Part shown: positions 36,623 through 46,232 of the stretch, in pieces
Numbering within the stretch: position 1 is the first letter of the stretch
Layout: every line of letters starts with the position of its first letter
Source of the DNA: Okibacterium sp. HSC-33S16
GTDB lineage: Bacteria > Actinomycetota > Actinomycetes > Actinomycetales > Microbacteriaceae
Assembly (NCBI RefSeq): GCF_024171565.1
Contig: NZ_JALJZZ010000007.1
Span: 62,001 to 126,000 of the forward strand
Direction: 5' to 3'
Length of the DNA stretch: 64,000 nucleotides
Made by a program: the position numbers and the translations under genes
The notes under the pieces: model-generated
Told to the model about the DNA's origin: nothing
What the model saw: the letters and a program-made list of their open reading frames with translations, nothing else
The model's database searches: none

Positions 36623-37798
36623 GTGAACAATCCGAAGTGGTGGGACATCGCGGTTCTTGCGACGGTGGTGATCGTCGGTGTGACCGTGATCTACACCTCC
36701 GACGGATTCGACCGCTGGGCCGCGCTCACCGTCCTCGTTCTGGTCTGCGTGGCCTACGTCACGCTCGGGCGCAAATTGCTCGTGCTTGCCGAGCACCCGT
36801 CGCCCTCCCAGTCGGCAGCGGCCAGCGTCACCTTCCAGGCGGTGCTCGCCGTCCTCGTCGGCTGCGGGGCCGCATTCGAGCCCAATGTCGTGACCGCCCA
36901 GGCGATCGCGTTTCCCCTGATCTGGGTCGTCTCGCTCACCACACGGCAGGCAGTCCTCGCCAATGTCGGCGCGGCGATCATCATGGCCGTCGGGTTTGGC
37001 ATCGGGCTCGGCGGTGGGACCGACGGTGTGATCGAGGCGCTCTTCGTCGGTGGACTCTCGCTGGCGTTCAGCCTCGCCCTCGGCCTGTGGATCACGAGCA
37101 TCAGCAACTACGGCGAGGAACGCGGCCGCCTGCTGGGCGAGTTGCGGCTTGCGCAGGGCGAGCTTGAGGCGTTGAGCCGGGACGCCGGCGCCACCGCTGA
37201 GCGCGAACGCCTCGCCCGCGAGATTCACGACACCATCGCCCAGAGCCTCACCAGCGTGGTGATGCTGGCCCAGCGCGCCCGGCTGGAGCGACCGACGGCC
37301 GAGGCGACGCTCGAACTCATCGAGTCGACGGCGCGAGACGCACTCGGCGAGGCCCGCGCCCTTGTCACCGCCAACGCGGGGCTCGGCTCGAGCGACGCGT
37401 CACTGTCTGAAACGCTTGCTCGACTGGGCGAGCGCTTCTCGCGTGAAACCTCGGTCGCCGTCAGCACCCACGTCGCCGTGGCCGAGCTGCCCCGGGCGAT
37501 CGAGGTCGTCCTGCTGCGGTGTGCACAGGAGGGCCTCGCGAACGTGAGAAAGCACGCGGCCGCACAGGCGGCATCCGTCACCGTCTCGCAGACCGAGGGA
37601 AGCGTCAGGCTGGACATTCGGGACGACGGCATCGGGCTCGGCCGTTATCGGCCCGGCGACGACCGCGGTTTCGGGCTCAGCGGCATGCGCGACCGAGTCG
37701 GCCTGGTCGGTGGCACGCTCACCGTGACGGATGTCGTGACTGAACCAGGCACGCTGCTCACTGTCGATATTCCCCTGTCGAAAGCGCCCACCGCATGA
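36623..37798 (+). CDS. sensor histidine kinase (HisKA_3/NarX-DesK type)
   Basis: A 391-residue kinase. Residues 1-160 hold about five membrane segments with little extracytoplasmic sequence, suggesting membrane-state sensing. The HisKA_3 dimerisation box ERERLAREIHDTIAQSLT carries the phospho-acceptor His202, and the ATPase domain has DIRDDGIGL and GFGLSGMRDRV. The GTG at 36623 is chosen because it gives a short N-terminus before helix 1; an ATG at 36605 is possible. It overlaps the regulator gene as ATGA. Confidence 0.9.
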   Translation: MNNPKWWDIAVLATVVIVGVTVIYTSDGFDRWAALTVLVLVCVAYVTLGRKLLVLAEHPSPSQSAAASVTFQAVLAVLVGCGAAFEPNVVTAQAIAFPLIWVVSLTTRQAVLANVGAAIIMAVGFGIGLGGGTDGVIEALFVGGLSLAFSLALGLWITSISNYGEERGRLLGELRLAQGELEALSRDAGATAERERLAREIHDTIAQSLTSVVMLAQRARLERPTAEATLELIESTARDALGEARALVTANAGLGSSDASLSETLARLGERFSRETSVAVSTHVAVAELPRAIEVVLLRCAQEGLANVRKHAAAQAASVTVSQTEGSVRLDIRDDGIGLGRYRPGDDRGFGLSGMRDRVGLVGGTLTVTDVVTEPGTLLTVDIPLSKAPTA

Positions 37799-38448
37799 CC
37801 GATCAGCCCATTCGGGTGCTTGTCGCCGACGACCATCCCATCGTGCGGTCAGGCATCGCCGCGCTGCTCAACCTGGCCGACGGCATCGAGGTGGTCGGCG
37901 AGGCGGCGAGCGGAGCGGAAGCGGTGGCACTGGCCGACGCGCTGAGACCCGATCTGGTGCTGATGGATCTGCGGATGCCCGTGGCACACGGTCCCGAGAT
38001 CGACGGCGCGACCGCGACCGCTCAGATCATCGAGACCAGGCCGACAACCCGGGTCCTGATTCTCACCACCTATGAAACCGACGATCACATCCTCGGTGCC
38101 ATCGAGGCCGGCGCGAGCGGCTACCTGCTCAAGGCGGCACCGCACGACGAGATCGTCGCGGGGGTGCGGTCGGTCGTGAGCGGTCAAACCGTGTTGGCTC
38201 CGGCGATTGCCGCAAAACTTGTGGAGCGGATGCGACAGGGCGCGGCAGCTGAACGACCGAAGCTCAGCGCGCGTGAGCGTGAGGTACTGAGGTTGGTCGG
38301 GGCCGGTTCCAGCAATCCCACGATCGCGAAGCAGCTCTTCATCAGCGAGGCCACAGTGAAGACCCACCTGATTCATGTGTTCGAGAAGCTCGGGGTTTCT
38401 GACCGAACGCGTGCGGTCACGCTCGCGCTGGAACTCGGGCTGCTCTGA
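37795..38448 (+). CDS. response regulator, NarL/LuxR family
   Basis: A 217-residue regulator. The receiver domain begins IRVLVADDHPIVRSG with the phospho-acceptor Asp58 in LVLMDLRMP; the C-terminal LuxR helix-turn-helix (LSAREREVLRLVGAGSSNPTIAKQLF and TVKTHLIHVFEKLGV) spans about 150-210. It is the cognate partner of the preceding kinase and probably controls the upstream exporter operon. Confidence 0.94.
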   Translation: MTDQPIRVLVADDHPIVRSGIAALLNLADGIEVVGEAASGAEAVALADALRPDLVLMDLRMPVAHGPEIDGATATAQIIETRPTTRVLILTTYETDDHILGAIEAGASGYLLKAAPHDEIVAGVRSVVSGQTVLAPAIAAKLVERMRQGAAAERPKLSAREREVLRLVGAGSSNPTIAKQLFISEATVKTHLIHVFEKLGVSDRTRAVTLALELGLL

Positions 38449-38479
38449 CGCTTAGCGGCGGTGCTGGTTAGCATGAGGC

Positions 38480-39049
38480 ATGCGCGCAACGGAATTCACC
38501 CGGCCCCTCGAGACGGAGCGGCTCATCCTCCGGCAGCCGACCATGGCGGACGTCGACCCGATCCACGCCTTCCAGTCGCGCGAGGACGTCTGTGCCTACC
38601 TGCTCTTCTCGCCGCGCGACCGTGAGTCGGTAGAGGCCAAGGTCGCGGAGAGCCGAACCAAAACCCGACTCGAAAAGTCCGGGGATTACCTGCAGCCCAC
38701 GATGGAGCGCCGCGACGACGGTCGGGTGATGGGGCAGATGTACCTCGCGGTCGACAACGCCGACGCCGAGTGCCTCGAAATCGGTTGGATCATGCACCCC
38801 GACTACGCCGGGGTGGGATACGCGACCGAAGCCGCTGAGGCGCTTCTCGAGTTCGCGTTCACCGTCGTCGGAGCCCATCGGGTGATCGCGACGCTCGACC
38901 CGGCCAACGACGCGTCGATCCGCGTGTGCCGTCGACTCGGTATGCGGAAGGAAGCGCACCTCCTCGAGGACATGAGGATCAAGGGCGAGTGGGCAGACAC
39001 CGGCGTGTACGCGATCCTCGACCGGGAGTGGTCAGCCGCGCACCGCTGA
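38480..39049 (+). CDS. GNAT family N-acetyltransferase (RimJ/RimL-like)
   Basis: A 189-residue acetyltransferase. It opens with the RimJ/RimL pattern FTRPLETERLILRQPTMADV, and holds the acetyl-CoA-binding region (IGWIMHPDYAGVGYATEAAEALLEFAF) and ANDASIRVCRRLGMR. TAGCAT ends five bases before the ATG, a probable leaderless start. Its 3' end overlaps the convergent membrane-protein gene by 18 bases. Substrate could be a protein N-terminus or a small amine. Confidence 0.88.
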   Translation: MRATEFTRPLETERLILRQPTMADVDPIHAFQSREDVCAYLLFSPRDRESVEAKVAESRTKTRLEKSGDYLQPTMERRDDGRVMGQMYLAVDNADAECLEIGWIMHPDYAGVGYATEAAEALLEFAFTVVGAHRVIATLDPANDASIRVCRRLGMRKEAHLLEDMRIKGEWADTGVYAILDREWSAAHR

Positions 39050-39712
39050 CGTCCGTGGTGACACTGGCGGGGTACCCGCCTTCGACCTCCCGAGCGGGAA
39101 GGTGCTCTGGGACGCCAGGACCAGTCCGGCACCGGCCGCCCCGAGTGCGGGCACCGTCCCGAAAGCGAGAGTCGGTTCGATAACGGTGGCCGCGGCGATG
39201 AGGGCCACCGATACCGACAGTGCCACCCGCACCGCGACCGGCGCCCGGAGAACACCGGTGAGAGCGAGTGCAACGGCCGCGACGGAGAACAGCACGGTGG
39301 GTGTCGCCATGACGAGCGACCACGCTCCCTCCGGAATGGCGCTGGCCGGGTGCCGGTTTCCCGACGCGACGAGGGATGCGGCGACCGTGAAAGCGAGGCT
39401 CGTGATCGCCACTCCCGCCACGGCCCGAACCGCGACGAGAGGACGCGGTATCCAGATGGCCACGACGAGCGCCGCCGCGAGGAGGAGCAGGGCGACGACG
39501 ATCCCCAGCACGAGGCCAGGGCCGATGTAACTGATCCCGTCTGCACAGAGGAACGAGCCGGGGTCTGATGCGCCCATTCGCGCGAAGTCGCAGTAGAGGT
39601 ACATTCGGTCGCGGAGGAACGGGATGGCCGCCATCGACAGCGGAAGCACGAGCAGCAGGTTTCCGACCAGCGTGATGCCGACCGCCAACCACACCCGTTC
39701 CCTCGTTGTCAT
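39032..39712 (-). CDS. hypothetical multi-pass membrane protein
   Basis: A 226-residue protein with about six hydrophobic segments. A loop with two cysteines (YCDFARMGASDPGSFLCADG, about 40-60) lies between the first two helices and could form a disulfide outside the cell. The last 25 residues are basic and polar. TACAGT ends five bases before the ATG, so leaderless translation is possible. Codon usage matches its neighbours. No family recognised. Confidence 0.65.
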   Translation of the reverse strand: MTTRERVWLAVGITLVGNLLLVLPLSMAAIPFLRDRMYLYCDFARMGASDPGSFLCADGISYIGPGLVLGIVVALLLLAAALVVAIWIPRPLVAVRAVAGVAITSLAFTVAASLVASGNRHPASAIPEGAWSLVMATPTVLFSVAAVALALTGVLRAPVAVRVALSVSVALIAAATVIEPTLAFGTVPALGAAGAGLVLASQSTFPLGRSKAGTPPVSPRTSAVRG

Positions 39713-39769
39713 AGTTCACTGTAGCGAGCAGAGATAGCCTTCTCAGGGTGAACCTGTGAGGATGAATCG

Positions 39770-40861
39770 ATGACGTCAGCCCCACGCGCCGCCGTGCGCA
39801 GCACCGGGACGCGCGTGAAGTCCTGGCTCTCGCACCCCCGGTTCCTCCTTGCCGTGAAGACCGCGATCGCCGTCGGGATCGCCTGGCTCATCGCCCCACT
39901 CGTGCCGGGGGTGGCCGAGCAGTACCCCTACTACGCTCCGCTCGGCGCGCTGATCAGCATGTACCCCACCCTGATGAGTTCCGTGCGCACGAGCATCGAA
40001 ACGCTGGCGTCTCTCGCCATTGGCATCCTGCTCGCCGTCCTTGTGCTCGTGCTCGCCGAGCCCAACGTGATCACCATCGCCCTCGTCTGCGGCGCCGGCG
40101 TGATCATCGCCGGCAGCCGCTGGCTCACAACGGGTGGTGACTACGTTCCGGTGGCCGCCCTCTTCGTGCTTATCATCGGCGGTCCCAACGCTGACGCCTA
40201 CTCCATCGGCTATATCGTGCAGATGAGCGTCGGGGTCACGGTCGGGCTCCTGGTCAACCTGCTGATCCTGCCCCCGCTGAACTTTCGCGGCGCCGTCATG
40301 AAGCTCGCCCAGTTTCGGACGCTACTCGCCACCCACCTCGACGACATCGGGGACGCGCTGACGGAAAGCTGGCCCCCCGAACACGAGGAGTGGGCGAGTC
40401 GCAGCGACACGCTGGTCACGACCGCCGATGCGGTGCGGCAGGCCGTCCGTGATGCGGATGAGAGCCGACGAGGGAACCCCCGTGCGCGACTGCACCGTCG
40501 AGACGTCGATGAGGATTACCGTGACCTCGAAGCGCTCGAGCGCATCACCTTTTACGTGCGGGACCTCACCGAGGTGCTCGCGGCCGCGATTTGGGGCGCC
40601 GGGTTCCACTCGGAGGTGCCCGATCGGCTGCGCGAGCCGCTGTCTGACACCCTGCACGCGGTTGCCGAGGTCCTGAGCGACCACAACTCCGGGGAAGGCA
40701 TCGAGGAGACCGTTCGTGCAGCGAACGCTGCTGCCGACACACTCATCGCGCGACTGGATGAAGACCGAAGCGCGCCCTCGGTGCTCAGCCCCGTGGCATC
40801 CGTCGCCATGGATCTTCGCCGCATTCTTGCCACCATGGACAACGCGGCCGACGGGGCCTGA
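39770..40861 (+). CDS. FUSC/aromatic-acid exporter family membrane protein
   Basis: A 363-residue protein. The N-terminal half has about six membrane segments with LAVKTAIAVGIAWLIAPLV, YYAPLGALISMYPT, and SVRTSIETLASLAIGILL, matching the FUSC/ArAE-type bundle; the C-terminal half is a cytoplasmic helical domain (residues 170-363). An AGGA ribosome site stands before the ATG. Family members export aromatic acids or contribute to envelope stress resistance; function here inferred only from the fold. Confidence 0.78.
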   Translation: MTSAPRAAVRSTGTRVKSWLSHPRFLLAVKTAIAVGIAWLIAPLVPGVAEQYPYYAPLGALISMYPTLMSSVRTSIETLASLAIGILLAVLVLVLAEPNVITIALVCGAGVIIAGSRWLTTGGDYVPVAALFVLIIGGPNADAYSIGYIVQMSVGVTVGLLVNLLILPPLNFRGAVMKLAQFRTLLATHLDDIGDALTESWPPEHEEWASRSDTLVTTADAVRQAVRDADESRRGNPRARLHRRDVDEDYRDLEALERITFYVRDLTEVLAAAIWGAGFHSEVPDRLREPLSDTLHAVAEVLSDHNSGEGIEETVRAANAAADTLIARLDEDRSAPSVLSPVASVAMDLRRILATMDNAADGA

Positions 40862-40867
40862 CGGGCG

Positions 40868-41947
40868 TCAGGACGGGGCGGGCCCGGTCGTGTCACCCGG
40901 CTGGAAGTCGACGTCGAAGGCGACCTCGTCGGCAACGTTCCCGGCCAGCATGTCCACGATCGCACGCCCGGCCGCTGCACCCTTGCCCTGCGCCGGTTGC
41001 CGGACGGTGGTGAGCGAGCGCTCAAGCCCGTCGACCCGAATACCGTCGAAGCCCACGACACTGAGGTCGTCGGGAACACGGAGGCCGAGCTCCTCGGCCG
41101 CGGCGATCACCCCGGCGGCGAGCAGGTCACTCTGCGCGATGATCGCGGTTGGCCGCTTCTCGGCTGGCACGTCGAGCAGGACGAGCCCTGCTTCGCGGCC
41201 CGCGTCGCTGCGACTTCCAGCGGCGATCATGCCGGTGACGTCGGGGAAGACGTCACGCGCACCCGCAATGCGCTCGAGCGTCGTGGTGATGGTGGCCTCG
41301 GCCTCCCGCTCAGACGTGAGCGGGGCGAGCCCGCGATTGCGGTCGATGCTGAGCGTGACGAGGGCAACCCGGGCGTGGCCGAGGTCAGACAGGTGCCGGG
41401 CCAGCAACCGCGTGCCACCCCGATTGTCGACGCTGATGGTCGGAACATCGTTGTCACCCGGGCCCTCGATCTGCACGATCGGAATGTTGCGGCGCCGCAG
41501 CACTTCGAGCGTGGAGATGGCGTCGGCGTTGCAGCCCACGAGGACAACGGCGTCGACCGGCGCCGTGTTCACGTTCATCACGTCGCCCCCGATGTCGGGC
41601 ATGAGCAGCAGCCCAGCCCCGATCACGCTGATCTCCTCGGCGAGGCCGTCGAGCGTCTGGATCAGCACCGGGTCTCGAAACGAGACGCCGATGCGCGCCG
41701 GAATGAGGGCGCCAACGATACCGCTGCGCCCGCGACGCAATGACTGGGCGAGCGGGTCTGGTCCGCCGTAGTGCAGCTCCTGCGCGGCCGCCAGCACCTT
41801 CTCGCGAGTCGATTCCGACACCGGGCCCTGCCCGCTAAAGGCGAGTGAGGCGGTCGACGGCGAGACTCCGGCGCGCGCAGCAACCGCCGCCAGTGTCGGC
41901 CTGGGTTCGTGTGAGGGGACAGCGGATGCCTGTGGCTGCTTCGTCAT
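40868..41947 (-). CDS. LacI family transcriptional regulator
   Basis: A 359-residue regulator. The N-terminal HTH and hinge helix (PTLAAVAARAGVSPSTASLAFSG, then VSESTREKVLAAAQELHY) are followed by the periplasmic-binding-like effector domain (SGIVGALIPARIG, GFDGIRV, TTVRQP). It has a GAGAGGA ribosome site. It is divergent from the MFS gene at 42124 with a perfect palindrome between them, so it probably represses that transporter in response to a small ligand. Confidence 0.92.
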   Translation of the reverse strand: MTKQPQASAVPSHEPRPTLAAVAARAGVSPSTASLAFSGQGPVSESTREKVLAAAQELHYGGPDPLAQSLRRGRSGIVGALIPARIGVSFRDPVLIQTLDGLAEEISVIGAGLLLMPDIGGDVMNVNTAPVDAVVLVGCNADAISTLEVLRRRNIPIVQIEGPGDNDVPTISVDNRGGTRLLARHLSDLGHARVALVTLSIDRNRGLAPLTSEREAEATITTTLERIAGARDVFPDVTGMIAAGSRSDAGREAGLVLLDVPAEKRPTAIIAQSDLLAAGVIAAAEELGLRVPDDLSVVGFDGIRVDGLERSLTTVRQPAQGKGAAAGRAIVDMLAGNVADEVAFDVDFQPGDTTGPAPS

Positions 41948-42036
41948 ACGTCCTCTCGTTCGGGCGAGATGAGTGGTCGCGGCACGGCGCCCTTGACCGT
42001 GGCTCTGTCTGGCGTTAGCTTAGGCGAAGCGCGCGG

Positions 42037-42050
42037 TCGAATCGATTCGA
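42037..42050. promoter_or_regulatory. candidate LacI-family operator
   Basis: TCGAATCGATTCGA is a perfect 14-base palindrome with a central CG step, the hallmark of LacI-family sites, between the divergent lacI-type and MFS genes. Additional TTCGATT units follow immediately downstream. Confidence 0.6.
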
Positions 42051-42123
42051 TTCGATTTCGGTACAGTCGATTAACACGCTCGGCTCGTCCCGCGCCTTCC
42101 ACCCCAGACACGTCCGGACCGCT

Positions 42124-43365
42124 ATGCCCTCCCTGCTTCCTTCCCCTGCTCGTCGACCGAGGCAGGAACTCATCGCCTGGCGCAACGCCATCTTCGTGAT
42201 CTTCACCCTGTCTGGGCTGAGCATCGCGACCTGGGCGGCCCGGCTGCCGGAGATCAAGTCGAACCTCGACGTCTCAACGGGCTCGATCGGAATTCTGATC
42301 CTCGGCATGAGTGCGGGGTCCATCCTCGGCCTTATGGCCTCGGCCTGGATCATGGCCCGGTTCGGCGCCCGCACGGGCATGGTGATCTCGCTGAGCTGCG
42401 TTGCGGTCGGACTGGTTCTCATCGGCATCGGTGCCGGGGTGGTGTTCTCCCCCGTCCTCGTCTTTGTCGGACTAGCCCTCTTCGGCTTCGGCAACGGCAG
42501 CGTCGACGTGATGATGAACGTCGAGGGCGCCGCCGCAGAAACCGAACTGGGCAAGACTGTCCTGCCGCTCATGCATGCCTGCTTCAGCCTGGGAACGGTG
42601 ATTGGCGCTGGGATTGGCGCCGCAGCATCCGCTCTACGGATCGGTGTTGTGTGGCACGCCGGAGCCATGGCCGTCATCATCGCGGTTGCCGTTGTCATCG
42701 CTGTTCGATTCGTTCCGCTGCGCGAAGACCTGGGCGATGAGACCCCGACCCACTCGCACAAGCAGGACTGGCGGTCACGCCTCGTCGCCAACCTCGCGGT
42801 GTGGGCCGATCTGCGCCTCATTCTCATCGGTGTCATCATGCTCGGCATGGCCTTCGCCGAGGGCAGCGCCAACGACTGGCTGGCGCTGGCCTCCGTTGAG
42901 GGCCACGGCCAGTCGGAGCCAACCGGTGCAATCGTCTTTGGTGTGTTCGTCTCAGCGATGACCGTCGGTCGGGTCGCCGGCGGACCGCTCATCGACCGGT
43001 TCGGCCGGGTGCTCGTGCTGCAGGTGTCTGCGGTCTCCGCCGTCGTGGGTCTGCTCGTCTTCATCCTGGGCTCCGAGCTGTGGGTCATCGTTGTCGGAAC
43101 GGTGTTCTGGGGACTCGGCAGCGCACTCGGCTTCCCGCTCGGCATGTCGGCGGCGGCCGAGGGCAAAAATGCAGCGGCCCGAGTGAGCGCTGTGGCCATG
43201 ATCGGCTACCTGGCGTTCCTCGTCGGGCCACCGCTCATCGGTGTGCTTGGCGACCACATCGGCCTGCTGAACGCGCTGTTTGTCGTGCTTGTGCTCGTCG
43301 TTCTCTCGGGCCTCGCCTCGCCGGCCGCACGGGAGAGCCGACAGCCCTCGACGTCGCTCAAGTAA
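42124..43365 (+). CDS. MFS transporter, YbjJ-like
   Basis: A 413-residue, 12-helix transporter. The N-terminal [45 protein letters not shown] is characteristic of the YbjJ/FucP-related subgroup of the major facilitator superfamily. The last residues are a short polar tail. It is divergent from the LacI regulator and is its likely target. Substrate is unknown; sugar or metabolite transport is the usual pairing for a LacI partner. Confidence 0.88.
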   Translation: MPSLLPSPARRPRQELIAWRNAIFVIFTLSGLSIATWAARLPEIKSNLDVSTGSIGILILGMSAGSILGLMASAWIMARFGARTGMVISLSCVAVGLVLIGIGAGVVFSPVLVFVGLALFGFGNGSVDVMMNVEGAAAETELGKTVLPLMHACFSLGTVIGAGIGAAASALRIGVVWHAGAMAVIIAVAVVIAVRFVPLREDLGDETPTHSHKQDWRSRLVANLAVWADLRLILIGVIMLGMAFAEGSANDWLALASVEGHGQSEPTGAIVFGVFVSAMTVGRVAGGPLIDRFGRVLVLQVSAVSAVVGLLVFILGSELWVIVVGTVFWGLGSALGFPLGMSAAAEGKNAAARVSAVAMIGYLAFLVGPPLIGVLGDHIGLLNALFVVLVLVVLSGLASPAARESRQPSTSLK

Positions 43366-43406
43366 CCCGGCTCGGCCTGCCATTCCTCTCGGGCTACACT
43401 CGTCGA

Positions 43407-44102
43407 GTGCGTTTGGTGATTGCGAAGTGTTCCGTTGACTATGCCGGACGACTCTCCGCGCACCTCCCCCTGGCCACGCGCCTGCTGATGGTGAAGAGTG
43501 ACGGCAGCCTGCTCGTGCACTCCGATGGCGGTAGCTACAAGCCGCTCAACTGGATGAGCCCACCGTGCACCCTCACCGTCGGTGAACCAGATTCTGTTCA
43601 AACGGATGCCGGAATCACCGAAACCTGGACGGTCACGCACGCAAAAACCGGCGACAAGCTCGTCGTGTCCATCTACGAAACGCTGCACGATTCGGCACAC
43701 GAACTCGGTAGTGACCCCGGACTGCAGAAGGACGGCGTGGAGGCCCACCTGCAGAAGCTGCTGGCCGAGCAGATCGACCTCCTCGGTGACGGCCACACCC
43801 TCGTGCGGCGCGAGTACATGACAGCGATCGGCCCGGTGGACATCCTGGCCCGCGACGCGCAGGGCGCGTCAGTCGCGGTCGAACTTAAGCGCCGCGGTGA
43901 CATCGACGGTGTCGAACAGCTCACCCGCTATCTCGAACTGATGAACCGCGATCCGCACCTCGCACCCGTTTCTGGCGTGTTCGCTGCCCAGGAGATCAAA
44001 CCGCAGGCTCGCACGCTGGCCGAGGATCGAGGCATCCGCTGTTTGGTTCTCGATTATGACGCCATGCGCGGACTGGACAACGCTGACGGGCGACTTTTCT
44101 AG
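43407..44102 (+). CDS. nucS: mismatch-specific endonuclease NucS/EndoMS
   Basis: A 231-residue nuclease that cuts both strands at mismatches and replaces MutS/MutL in most actinobacteria. The N-terminal domain begins [20 protein letters not shown], and the RecB-like catalytic core has Asp145 (GPVDILARD), Glu159 and Lys161 ([12 protein letters not shown]). The GTG at 43407 is chosen: TACACT ends exactly six bases upstream, a leaderless signature, and the N-terminus matches the family. A longer frame from 43080 runs inside the MFS gene. Confidence 0.95.
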   Translation: MRLVIAKCSVDYAGRLSAHLPLATRLLMVKSDGSLLVHSDGGSYKPLNWMSPPCTLTVGEPDSVQTDAGITETWTVTHAKTGDKLVVSIYETLHDSAHELGSDPGLQKDGVEAHLQKLLAEQIDLLGDGHTLVRREYMTAIGPVDILARDAQGASVAVELKRRGDIDGVEQLTRYLELMNRDPHLAPVSGVFAAQEIKPQARTLAEDRGIRCLVLDYDAMRGLDNADGRLF

Positions 44103-44169
44103 CGTCGGTTGTTGCTTTCCCACAGATAATTGTGGTTTGCCTCACCAAATTGCCTATTATCGGATTCAT

Positions 44170-44871
44170 ATGTCTATTACCTCACCCGACCTGATGAGCA
44201 CCGACTCAGGCGTTACCCGCACCTGGTCATGCGTGCTCTTCGACCTTGATGGGACGATCACCGACTCTGCCCCCGGCATCGTCGCGCGCCTCGCCAAAAC
44301 GTTTGCCACACTCGGCCTGCCCGTTCCCTCCGAGGACGAGCTGCTCAACTGGGTCGGCCCGCCCATGCTCGAGTCGCTGGAGCAGCGCGCCGGTATGACA
44401 CCGGCCGAGGCGCTCGACGCACTCACCGTGTACCGCAGCATCTCCGCCGTCGACGGACCGTGGACCGGCTCCGCCGTTTTCCCCGGCATCGCCGGCGTCA
44501 TCAAGAACCTCTTCGCGGCAGGGATTCCCCTCGCCATCACGAGCAGCAAGCCGGAGTCCCAGGTCACGGCCGTTCTTGACCACTTCGGCCTCAGCCAGTA
44601 CTTCACCGAGCTCTGTGGCGCATCAGAGGACGAGGTGCGCAGCTCGAAGGCCGACGTCATCGAAGAGGCGCTGCGCCGATTGACCGACCAGGGCATCGAC
44701 CTCAGCCAGGTCGTGCTCGTTGGCGACCGTCACCACGACGTCGAGGGCGCCGCGGTTCACGGCATCCCCACCATCATGGTCGAGTGGGGCTATGGCTCCC
44801 CGGTCGAAGCGGAACACGCGATGGCTGTCGTGCACTCGACGGACCAGCTCAGCAAGCTCCTGCTCGGCTAA
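44170..44871 (+). CDS. HAD family hydrolase (phosphoglycolate phosphatase-like)
   Basis: A 233-residue HAD phosphatase. Motif I is FDLDGT with nucleophile Asp25; a four-helix cap (residues 38-105) follows; motif II is ITSSKP, the conserved Lys is in RSSKADVI, and motif IV is VGDRHHDVEGA. This cap and spacing fit the Gph/PpaX group. TATTAT lies nine bases before the ATG at 44170 in a notably AT-rich patch. An ATG at 44194 is a less likely start. Confidence 0.88.
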   Translation: MSITSPDLMSTDSGVTRTWSCVLFDLDGTITDSAPGIVARLAKTFATLGLPVPSEDELLNWVGPPMLESLEQRAGMTPAEALDALTVYRSISAVDGPWTGSAVFPGIAGVIKNLFAAGIPLAITSSKPESQVTAVLDHFGLSQYFTELCGASEDEVRSSKADVIEEALRRLTDQGIDLSQVVLVGDRHHDVEGAAVHGIPTIMVEWGYGSPVEAEHAMAVVHSTDQLSKLLLG

Positions 44872-44927
44872 GGTTTTTCGCCCCCGGCTCTCGGCTTCTT
44901 CCCACCGGCCAGCCATACACTCAGACC

Positions 44928-46211
44928 ATGCTGAACGGACTGTGGTGGCTCCCGTCGCTCATCGTCTTTGGCACAGCAGCCGTCGCTGTCATCCTCGGTG
45001 TTCGCGCGATGCGTTCGCGGCAGCGCACGCAGGGCATCGACCCGGTTTCGACGCGGGCCGCTCTCGAGCAGTCGGCGGGCGTTGAGCTGGTTCGTGCAGA
45101 CGACCTGCTGCGAAACGCCCAAGATGAGGTGGAGTTCGCGCGCGCCCAATTCGGCGACCGGGCGGCTGCCGACCTCGCTGCCGCGGTCACCGCCGGGCAG
45201 GAGCAACTGCGTGAGGCGTTCCAGTTGCACCAGCAATTGCACGACGCCGTTCCCGACAGCGATGCCCAGCGCCGCCGCTGGTCGCAGCGCATCGTCGAGT
45301 TGTGCGGTGGAGTGTCGGAGTCGGTGCGTACACAGATGGCGCACCTCGACGGCCGACGAGCAATCGAACGATCAGCCCCCGAACACTTGGCCGAGCTCGA
45401 CCAGAACATCAGCGACCTCTCGGGTCGCGTTGCCGACGCTGAGGCCACCCTCGATCGACTCAGCGAGACCTATGCGCCAGCGACATACGCCCGCGTCGAG
45501 ACTGCCCCGGCGGCGGCGGCCCAGGCGCTCGACACCGCTCGCGCAGAGCTGGCCACCGCCCGTGCGCGCGTGGCGGCCAGCGAGCCAGCGTCTGCCGAGC
45601 TCGACGCTGCACGCACACAAGTGCAGGCCGCCCGGCATGCCCTCGACTCGGTGACCCGCACGGCCGCCGGCCTCGACGCGGCGAGTGCCGAGCTGGCCAC
45701 TGTCGTCGCCCAGACCCGTCGAGCGGTCAGCGACGCCTCCGCACAGCGTGACGCCGCCGCGCTGCCCGCGTCCGCCGATGAAATTTCACGGGCACTGGAT
45801 GTTGTCACAGCGACAATCGCGCTCGTCACGGACCGCAGGCAGCTGCCAGATCCCCTCGCTCGGCTCGATGAGCTGCGAGAGGCGGTCTCACGACTGGACG
45901 CGGCGCTGGCCAGCGCGCGCAGCGCCGAGCAGCGTATCGAGAACGCCCGTGAGGCACTCCGCGGAGCACTCTTCTCGGCGCGGAGCCACCTTGAGGTCGC
46001 CAAGGGCTTCATCGAAGACAATCGCGGACGCGTCGGAGCAGATGCGCGCACGCGGCTCGCTGAGGCGGAACGCCAGCTCGCTCTTGCCGACGCGGCAGAC
46101 GACCCGGTGGAGGCGCTCGACACGGCCCGCCGGGTGTCGCGTCTTGCCCAGGATGCGGATGCTCTCGCGCGCTACGACGCCGGTCCGCGAACGGCGCCAC
46201 TCAAGCGCTAA
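44928..46211 (+). CDS. membrane-anchored coiled-coil protein of unknown function
   Basis: A 427-residue protein. One membrane helix (LWWLPSLIVFGTAAVAVILGVRA, about 5-27) is followed by some 390 residues of Ala/Arg/Glu/Gln-rich heptad-like sequence, indicating a long cytoplasmic coiled coil, organised loosely like EzrA-type proteins but without recognisable homology. TACACT ends six bases before the ATG 44928, so the gene is probably leaderless. It lies just before the flagellar locus but is separated by 458 bases, so a link is not implied. Confidence 0.75.
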   Translation: MLNGLWWLPSLIVFGTAAVAVILGVRAMRSRQRTQGIDPVSTRAALEQSAGVELVRADDLLRNAQDEVEFARAQFGDRAAADLAAAVTAGQEQLREAFQLHQQLHDAVPDSDAQRRRWSQRIVELCGGVSESVRTQMAHLDGRRAIERSAPEHLAELDQNISDLSGRVADAEATLDRLSETYAPATYARVETAPAAAAQALDTARAELATARARVAASEPASAELDAARTQVQAARHALDSVTRTAAGLDAASAELATVVAQTRRAVSDASAQRDAAALPASADEISRALDVVTATIALVTDRRQLPDPLARLDELREAVSRLDAALASARSAEQRIENAREALRGALFSARSHLEVAKGFIEDNRGRVGADARTRLAEAERQLALADAADDPVEALDTARRVSRLAQDADALARYDAGPRTAPLKR

Positions 46212-46232
46212 GTCATCGGACCCGCTCGCCCG

